Shown: positions 58,730-64,000 of the stretch, piece by piece
Layout of the letters: the number at the start of each line of letters is the position of its first letter
Numbering within the stretch: the first letter of the stretch is position 1
Assembly: GCF_947487605.1 (NCBI RefSeq)
Contig: NZ_CANKXK010000002.1
Location: forward strand, 310,001-374,000
DNA: 64,000 bases
Source of the DNA: an uncultured Algibacter sp.
GTDB taxonomy: Bacteria; Bacteroidota; Bacteroidia; Flavobacteriales; Flavobacteriaceae
Direction of reading: 5' to 3'
Notes under the pieces: model-generated
What the model saw: the letters and a program-made list of their open reading frames with translations, nothing else
What the model was told of the DNA's origin: nothing
Database searches by the model: none
Position numbers and translations under genes: made by a program

Positions 58730-58746
58730 TTTTCTGCGTAATTCAT

Positions 58747-58754
58747 TAAATTTG
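58747..58754 (+). promoter_or_regulatory. -7 box of serS
   Basis: TAAATTTG, an exact match to TAnnTTTG, 19 bp before the serS ATG. Confidence 0.6.
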
Positions 58755-58773
58755 TCGCTTAAATTTTTAACTC

Positions 58774-60045
58774 ATGTTACAAGTTCCTTTTATTAGAGAA
58801 AACAAAGATTTGGTAATTACACGATTAGCAAAAAGAAACATTGATGCTACCAATATGATTGACCAAGTAATTGCTTTGGATGAAGATAGAAGACGTATTC
58901 AATCAAACCTAGATAATACGTTGGCTGAGTCTAATACCATATCTAAAGAAATTGGCAATTTGTTTAAAGCGGGTAAAGCTCAAGAAGCTAATCTTTTAAA
59001 AGAAAAAACAAGCTTGCTTAAAGAAAGTTCTAAACAACTTAGCGAAGATCTTAATCGCAAATCGAATGAGTTAAACGAGTTATTATATAAAATACCGAAT
59101 GTTCCAAACGAAATTGTACCTGCTGGAAACACAGATGAAGATAACGAGGAGGTGTTTAAAGAAGGAGATATCCCCGTTTTACATGATGAAGCGTTACCAC
59201 ATTGGGAACTTGCAAAAAAATACGACATTATAGATTTTGAATTGGGTAATAAAATCACTGGAGCTGGATTTCCTGTTTACAAAGGAAAAGGTGCTAGATT
59301 ACAACGTGCTTTAATTGCTTATTTCTTAGACAAAAATACAGAAGCAGGCTACACAGAATACCAATTACCACATTTAGTAAATGAAGCGTCTGGATTTGGT
59401 ACAGGACAATTGCCCGATAAGGAAGGGCAGATGTATCATGTTACAGAAGATAACCTGTATTTAATACCAACAGCAGAGGTTCCAGGTACAAATATTTTTA
59501 GAGATACTTTACTTAATGAAGGCGATTTACCTATTGGAATAACTGGCTATACACCATGTTTTCGTAGAGAGGCTGGAAGTTATGGAGCACATGTAAGGGG
59601 CTTAAATAGATTACATCAATTTGATAAAGTTGAAATTTTACGAATTGAACACCCAACACAATCTTATAAAGCTTTAGATGGCATGGTAAATCATGTAAAG
59701 TCTATTCTCCAAGAATTAAAATTACCATACCGTATTTTAAGACTTTGCGGAGGTGATTTAGGGTTTACATCGGCTTTAACCTACGATTTTGAGGTGTTTT
59801 CAACTGCTCAAGACAGATGGTTAGAAATATCATCTATTTCAAACTTCGAAACTTTTCAAGCGAATAGGCTTAAACTTCGATTTAAAAATGCTGATGGTAA
59901 AAATCAATTAGCCCATACATTAAATGGGAGTTCGTTGGCATTACCTCGTGTATTAGCTGGAATTTTAGAAAATTACCAAACAAAAGAAGGTATTGTAATA
60001 CCAGAAGTTCTTCAATCTTATACAGGATTCAGTATTATTGATTAA
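58774..60045 (+). CDS. serS: Serine-tRNA ligase
   Basis: A 423-residue class II synthetase. The N-terminal antiparallel coiled coil (about 28-100) binds the long variable arm of tRNA-Ser. Motif 2 is TPCFRREAGSYGAHVRGL (about 260-277), with a serine-binding region before it, and motif 3 is LNGSSLALPRVLAGILEN (about 386-403). Length is normal. It is followed by a small ORF and a terminator, so it is not part of the next operon. Confidence 0.97.
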   Translation: MLQVPFIRENKDLVITRLAKRNIDATNMIDQVIALDEDRRRIQSNLDNTLAESNTISKEIGNLFKAGKAQEANLLKEKTSLLKESSKQLSEDLNRKSNELNELLYKIPNVPNEIVPAGNTDEDNEEVFKEGDIPVLHDEALPHWELAKKYDIIDFELGNKITGAGFPVYKGKGARLQRALIAYFLDKNTEAGYTEYQLPHLVNEASGFGTGQLPDKEGQMYHVTEDNLYLIPTAEVPGTNIFRDTLLNEGDLPIGITGYTPCFRREAGSYGAHVRGLNRLHQFDKVEILRIEHPTQSYKALDGMVNHVKSILQELKLPYRILRLCGGDLGFTSALTYDFEVFSTAQDRWLEISSISNFETFQANRLKLRFKNADGKNQLAHTLNGSSLALPRVLAGILENYQTKEGIVIPEVLQSYTGFSIID

Positions 60046-60206
60046 AAAACAAAGAAAGAAAAAACTTTCGAAATAGTAAAAATTTTTAAAATAAATCGAT
60101 AAAATGCAAATTATTGACGCTGTTTAACGATTTTTATTCAATTTTCTTTGGTCTTACATAGATATTCCTGAATTTAGCTAAACCAAATCATTTAACTTAA
60201 CCTACC

Positions 60207-60329
60207 ATGAAAAATATTAAGCGCATAGTTTTGCTTATTACTTTAATTTTCTTCGTTAGTAAAGTTTTGTTTTCAGATTTCGAAATCGTAAAATCTGAAA
60301 ATAAAACAACAGCAATTGTAAGTAAATAG
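60207..60329 (+). CDS. Small 40-aa membrane or secreted peptide
   Basis: A 40-residue ORF with a start ATG at 60207 and a TAG stop at 60327: MKNIKRIVLLITLIFFVSK and a polar end VLFSDFEIVKSENKTTAIVSK (split here). One hydrophobic segment (about 7-19) follows a Lys/Arg-rich start, so it may be a signal-anchored small membrane protein. A terminator lies 91 bp after it, which supports a separate transcript. It is too short for any certain family call. Confidence 0.5.
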   Translation: MKNIKRIVLLITLIFFVSKVLFSDFEIVKSENKTTAIVSK

Positions 60330-60420
60330 GGATTATTTCATTTAAAGTTACTGTCCCCAATCGAGTAATTATATCGTTTTTAACTAGCGGTAGTTAATAG
60401 CAAGTTTATTTTTGGTTGGT

Positions 60421-60450
60421 AAATGCCCGAATTATATTCGGGCATTTTTT
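60421..60450 (+). terminator. Strong intrinsic terminator
   Basis: AAATGCCCGAA and TTCGGGCATTT form a perfect 11-bp stem with a 5-nt loop, followed by T. It lies between the 40-aa ORF and the TPR gene, so the TPR gene must start after it. Confidence 0.92.
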
Positions 60451-60498
60451 ATGGAAATATTTGCAATATTGGCGCTTCACATTTGTTATATTTACCAT

Positions 60499-62274
60499 AT
60501 GAGAATTCTTTTCTTCATTTGTTTTTTATTCGTCGTTAGTGTAAATGCACAAGAGGATATTATTGCTAAAGATTATTTTAAAAAGGGAGATTATGAAAAA
60601 GCTCTTTTAGAGTATAAGAAACTTTATGCGCAATCACCTACTAATATTAATTATATAAATCAACTTGTAAATACACACCAGCAACTAGAACAGTATGATG
60701 AGGTAGAAACTTTCTTGCTCAAGTTAATGGAACGCATAAAATACCCATCTTTTATAGTGGATTTAGGGTATAATTTTCAGCTTAAAAACGATGATGAAAA
60801 CGCTAAAGTTTATTACGAAAAGGCTATGTCTAGTATAGATAGTAATCCAAATAATGTTTTTGCTATAGCTAGGAGTTTTCAAGGTCATGCATTATTAAAT
60901 AGAGCTATTGTAGCTTACGAAAAAGCAATGGTTTTAAAGCCCGACTTTAACTTTAATTTGCAATTAGCACAGCTATATGGCGAACAAGGTAATATAGAGA
61001 AAATGTTTAATAGCTATGTTAATTATGCGGAGACTAATCCAGTTTCATTAAGTAATATAAAACGAGCCATAAACGATTTTATTAGTGTAGATGGTACAAA
61101 TGAGAATAATATGCTTCTCAGAAAGATACTTCTTAAAAAAACACAGCAAGAGCCTAACGTGCTTTGGAATGCAATGTTAAGCTGGTTGTTTGTTCAGCAA
61201 AAAGATTTTAAAAAAGCCTTCATTCAAGAAAAGGCAATTTTTAATAGACAACCAGAAAGCCTCGAGAGTATTGAAGAGTTAGCCTCAATTTGTATAATTG
61301 ATGGTGAGGTTGATGTGGCAAAAGAAATTTACACATTCTTAATTGAAACGGCGCAAGATTTAGAAACACAATTAAGTGCTTACCAAAATTTACTTCAGCT
61401 AAAAACAAAAGAAAGTCCTAAAGAAGCATATAACAACATCAATAATGAATATTTAGAACTTTTTAATCACTATGGTAAGTTCTCTCAAACCTTAGATATT
61501 CAAATTGCTTATGCTCATTTTTTAGCGTTTTACATGAATAAAACAGAAGAGGCAACTAAATTTCTAGAAAAAACACTTGAGCTTCCTTTAAATCAATTAC
61601 AAAAGGCAACGGTTAAGTTAGAACTAGGAGATATTTTGCTTCTTCAAGAAAAATTTAATCAGGCTCTAATATATTTTACGCAAATACAACGTAATTTAAA
61701 AAATAGTACTATTTCGCAAGAAGCGCGTTTTAAAGTGGCTAAGGCGAGTTATTACAAAGGAGATTTTAAATGGGCAGAATCTCAGCTTAAAATTTTAAAA
61801 TCTTCAACATCTCAGTTAATTGCGAATGATGCACTTGATCTTAAATTACTTATTTCTGATAATAAGTATGAAGATTCTTTACAAACGGCTTTAAAATTAT
61901 ACTCTAAAGCTGATTTGTTAGCTTTTCAAAATAGAAATGATGAAGCTATTTTAGTCTTAAATAAAATACTAGAAGCACATAAAACAGAACCTATTATTGC
62001 CCAAACTTTGTATAAGCAAGGACAGTTGTTTGAAGCTAAATTTCAATTTGAAAAAGCCAAGTTTAATTATCAATCAATTATTGATAATTATCGCGATGGC
62101 ATTTTAATTGACGATGCACTTTACAGATTAGCTCAAATTTATGTAAAGCATACAAACGAGCCTGAAAAGGCGAAAGCCTTATATGAGCAAATTATTTTTA
62201 ATCATGCCGATAGCATTTACTTTATTGAAGCTCGAAAAAACTATAGAGCTTTAAGGGGAGATGCTATTAATTAG
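60499..62274 (+). CDS. Exported TPR protein
   Basis: About 591 residues. The frame extends back to a GTG at 60412, but this would cross the terminator at 60421; the ATG at 60499 gives MRILFFICFLFVVSVNAQED, a proper signal peptide. The rest is made of at least eight TPR-like helical repeats (AKDYFKKGDYEKALLEYKKLY; AYEKAMVLKPDFNFNLQLAQLYGEQGN; EKAKFNYQSIIDNYRDGILIDDALYRLAQIYV, quoted in parts). A TATATTTA box at 60487-60494 suggests a nearly leaderless mRNA. It probably scaffolds an envelope complex. Confidence 0.85.
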   Translation: MRILFFICFLFVVSVNAQEDIIAKDYFKKGDYEKALLEYKKLYAQSPTNINYINQLVNTHQQLEQYDEVETFLLKLMERIKYPSFIVDLGYNFQLKNDDENAKVYYEKAMSSIDSNPNNVFAIARSFQGHALLNRAIVAYEKAMVLKPDFNFNLQLAQLYGEQGNIEKMFNSYVNYAETNPVSLSNIKRAINDFISVDGTNENNMLLRKILLKKTQQEPNVLWNAMLSWLFVQQKDFKKAFIQEKAIFNRQPESLESIEELASICIIDGEVDVAKEIYTFLIETAQDLETQLSAYQNLLQLKTKESPKEAYNNINNEYLELFNHYGKFSQTLDIQIAYAHFLAFYMNKTEEATKFLEKTLELPLNQLQKATVKLELGDILLLQEKFNQALIYFTQIQRNLKNSTISQEARFKVAKASYYKGDFKWAESQLKILKSSTSQLIANDALDLKLLISDNKYEDSLQTALKLYSKADLLAFQNRNDEAILVLNKILEAHKTEPIIAQTLYKQGQLFEAKFQFEKAKFNYQSIIDNYRDGILIDDALYRLAQIYVKHTNEPEKAKALYEQIIFNHADSIYFIEARKNYRALRGDAIN

Positions 62275-62279
62275 AAAAA

Positions 62280-62789
62280 ATGGTTGCAGAAACAGAACGC
62301 CTTATTATTTCCAAATTTAAAATTGAGGATGCTCCATTCTTTTTAAAGTTGACTAATTCACCAAATTGTTTAAAATATATAGGTGATAAAAATTTAATAA
62401 GCATTGAAGATGCCGAAAATTATTTAGCGAGTAAAACAATTAAAAGTTATTTTGATTTTGACTTCGGGTTTTACAAATTGGAGTTAAAAAGTGAAAATAA
62501 CAAAGCTATTGGTACATGTGGTTTAGCAAAGCGTGAAGAATTAGAGCATGTAGATATAGGTTTTGCTTTTCTTCCAGAATATGAAGGTCAAGGTTTTGGT
62601 TATGAAGCTTCAATTGCAGTATTAAAATTAGCGAAAGAAATTTACAAGCTTAATAGAATAACAGCAATTACAGTTCCTTATAACAAGAGTTCAATTAATT
62701 TATTAGAAAAGTTAGGGTTGGCATTTGAAAAAAAGATAAAACCCTTTGAAGATGATGAAGAACTGCTGTTATTTGCAAAAAAATTATAA
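62280..62789 (+). CDS. GNAT acetyltransferase, RimJ/RimL-like
   Basis: A 169-residue protein with the Acetyltransf_3 pattern: TERLIISKFKIEDAPFFLKL (about 5-24), acetyl-CoA loop PEYEGQGFGYEASIAVLK (about 99-116), and NKSSINLLEKLGLAFEKKI (about 137-155). It acetylates an amine with acetyl-CoA; the acceptor is unknown. It begins 5 bp after the TPR gene and is likely in its transcript. Confidence 0.85.
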   Translation: MVAETERLIISKFKIEDAPFFLKLTNSPNCLKYIGDKNLISIEDAENYLASKTIKSYFDFDFGFYKLELKSENNKAIGTCGLAKREELEHVDIGFAFLPEYEGQGFGYEASIAVLKLAKEIYKLNRITAITVPYNKSSINLLEKLGLAFEKKIKPFEDDEELLLFAKKL

Positions 62790-62795
62790 ACTTTT

Positions 62796-62829
62796 GTTAT
62801 TTCCAGCATAGCGAGAAATCTCATAATAT
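62796..62829. repeat. REP-like sequence
   Basis: GTTATTTCCAGCATAGCG then AGAAATCTCATAAT. It matches the 'ATTCCTGC...AGGnAGnAATCTCAT' type seen at 25711-25744, in a 49-bp gap between two genes. Confidence 0.45.
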
Positions 62830-62838
62830 TTTCAATAT

Positions 62839-63162
62839 ATGATTATATATAACGTAACCATAAATATAGATGAAAGCATCCATGACGAATGGTTGTTGTG
62901 GATTAAAGAACATATTCCAAAAGTACTACGAACAGGTAAATTTGATAAAGCAACGCTTACAAGAGTTTTAGTCGAAGAGGATATGGGTGGTGTAACATAC
63001 TCTGTTCAATATCGTTCATACTCACGTGAAGCTTTAGACGCTTATTATAAAGAAGACGCAGATAGATTAAGGCAAGATGGACTAAAAAAGTTTGCAGATA
63101 AAATGCTAGCGTTTAGAACAGAGCTTCAAATTGTTGATGAGTATACCGTGAATTTTAAATAG
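62839..63162 (+). CDS. DUF4286-family protein
   Basis: A 107-residue protein beginning MIIYNVTINIDESIHDEWLLW, with VLRTGKFDKATLTRVL, GGVTYSVQYRSYSREALDAYY and the end FADKMLAFRTELQIVDEY. This is the DUF4286 pattern, a ferredoxin-like fold of unknown function common in Bacteroidota. It sits 70 bp before rsmA, its usual neighbour in flavobacteria. Confidence 0.85.
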   Translation: MIIYNVTINIDESIHDEWLLWIKEHIPKVLRTGKFDKATLTRVLVEEDMGGVTYSVQYRSYSREALDAYYKEDADRLRQDGLKKFADKMLAFRTELQIVDEYTVNFK

Positions 63163-63171
63163 CTTAGTTTT

Positions 63172-63200
63172 GTTACCCTAAGCATAGTCTAAGGGTCTTA
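63172..63200. repeat. REP-like imperfect palindrome before rsmA
   Basis: GTTACCCTAAGCATAGTCTA then AGGGTCTTA. ACCCT and AGGGT are the ends of a 22-bp imperfect palindrome, like the 'CACCCTGAGCGTAGTCGAAGGGT' elements of flavobacteria. Confidence 0.45.
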
Positions 63201-63232
63201 TCGTTCTTACATAACTTAATACACATAAATTC

Positions 63233-64000
63233 GTGGCATACAAACCAAATCAGCACCAAGTAAAAGCAAAAAAATATTTAGGACAGCATTTTTTAATAGA
63301 TGAAACTGTTGCCCAACGAATAGCTGATACTTTAAGTTTGAAAGGCTATAAAAACGTACTTGAAATAGGTCCTGGAATGGGTGTTCTTACAAAGTATTTA
63401 TTAAAAAAAGAGGTTACCACACATGTTATAGAAATAGACACAGAGTCTGTAGAATATTTACAAGCTAATTATCTAAGTCTAGCACCAAGAATAATAGAAA
63501 AAGATTTTTTAAAGTATAATTTAAAAGATGTTTTTAAAGAAGAACCATTTGCCATTATTGGTAATTTCCCGTACAATATTTCTACACAAATTGTATTCAA
63601 AACATTAGAAATGCGCGATCAAATTCCAGAGTTTTCAGGAATGTTTCAAAAAGAAGTTGCACAACGTATATGCTCAAAAGAAGGCAGTAAGGTTTATGGT
63701 ATACTCTCGGTTTTAACACAAGCATTTTATAACGCAGAGTATTTGTTTACAGTTCCACCTTCAGTTTTTAATCCCCCTCCAAAAGTTGATTCAGGCGTGT
63801 TAAGATTAATTAGAAAGGAAAATTATTCGTTACCATGCGACGAAAAAATATTCTTTAAAATCGTGAAGACAGCGTTTCAGCAACGACGAAAAACGCTTCG
63901 TAACAGTTTAAAAACATTCAATTTATCAGATAATTTAAAAGCAAATGTTATATTTGGCAAACGGCCAGAACAGTTAGCTGTTTTCGAGTTTATTGAACTC
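63233..64000 (+). CDS. rsmA: 16S rRNA (adenine1518/1519-N6,N6)-dimethyltransferase, cut by the window edge
   Basis: A GTG at 63233 opens a frame of 256 codons that stays open to the window edge; only a few C-terminal residues are missing. [13 protein letters not shown] (about 11-23) is the family N-terminus, [14 protein letters not shown] (about 44-57) the SAM-binding motif I, and GNFPYNIS (about 110-117) the catalytic motif IV (N-x-P-Y). It dimethylates two adjacent adenosines in helix 45 of 16S rRNA. No ATG keeps the motif set, so GTG is the likely start. Confidence 0.93.
   Translation, partial: MAYKPNQHQVKAKKYLGQHFLIDETVAQRIADTLSLKGYKNVLEIGPGMGVLTKYLLKKEVTTHVIEIDTESVEYLQANYLSLAPRIIEKDFLKYNLKDVFKEEPFAIIGNFPYNISTQIVFKTLEMRDQIPEFSGMFQKEVAQRICSKEGSKVYGILSVLTQAFYNAEYLFTVPPSVFNPPPKVDSGVLRLIRKENYSLPCDEKIFFKIVKTAFQQRRKTLRNSLKTFNLSDNLKANVIFGKRPEQLAVFEFIEL

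Noticed and set aside
60412-60498. Longer N-terminus of the TPR protein starting at GTG 60412
   Set aside because: It would place the strong terminator at 60421-60450 inside the coding sequence; the ATG at 60499 gives a proper signal peptide.

Overview
The window is a 64 kb stretch of a low-GC chromosome from a member of the Bacteroidota, most likely a marine-type Flavobacteriaceae. The evidence is: type IX secretion sorting domains (types A and B), many lipoproteins with a short lipobox, promoters of the TAnnTTTG type instead of Shine-Dalgarno-led starts, a complete Bat (aerotolerance) operon, and the gene orders nadD-gmk-yicC and pheS-cvpA. The genus cannot be fixed from the sequence alone. 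Both ends are open: the window begins inside a GNAT acetyltransferase and ends a few codons before the end of rsmA.

Layout. 0-5.9 kb: small accessory enzymes (GNATs, DUF1272, an FMN-binding oxidase-like protein divergent from a MocR regulator), dinB, and a YjdF/CYTH/YciI-lipoprotein group. 5.9-18.2 kb: cell-envelope genes on the minus strand (pbpC and a 1.86 kDa-residue alpha-2-macroglobulin-like lipoprotein), separated by a DUF2071 gene, a type IX-secreted Ig-like protein and a NIPSNAP lipoprotein. 18.5-26.5 kb: an ALDH7-type semialdehyde dehydrogenase, an OmpA/HhH pair, a DUF1800-DUF1501 pair, an AlbA_2 protein and a short-chain dehydrogenase. 26.7-37.6 kb: a DUF4382 lipoprotein, then the MoxR-DUF58-batA-batB-batC-batD-batE operon. 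37.6-49.5 kb: mostly housekeeping (cvpA-like, pheS, a dehydratase, gpsA, nadD, gmk, yicC, tRNA-Leu, prs, the L25 gene, pth). 49.5-56.4 kb: two paralogous secreted metallopeptidases flanking a small lipoprotein. 56.5-64 kb: ribF, an HTTM membrane protein, serS, a TPR protein, a GNAT, DUF4286 and rsmA.

Two structures stand out as possible undescribed mobile or selfish units. (1) Inside the Bat operon, exactly between batC and batD, a four-helix-bundle gene (the family encoded by 23S rRNA intervening sequences) is enclosed by 32-nt inverted repeats that match at 27 of 32 positions, so the whole gene lies in the loop of a long stem, as in an rRNA IVS but in an mRNA. Related palindromic or direct-repeat scars occur at three other junctions of the same operon. 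(2) A GIY-YIG nuclease gene sits between a truncated 5' copy of tRNA-Leu with its promoter and the intact tRNA-Leu(CAA). Its stop codon overlaps the -7 box of the intact tRNA, and the truncated copy carries an exact 20-bp palindrome insertion.

Other recurring structure is a set of different short imperfect palindromes at gene boundaries, including one that supplies the stop codon of gmk. All functional calls rest on reading the translated sequence and on recalled family features; no database search was run.
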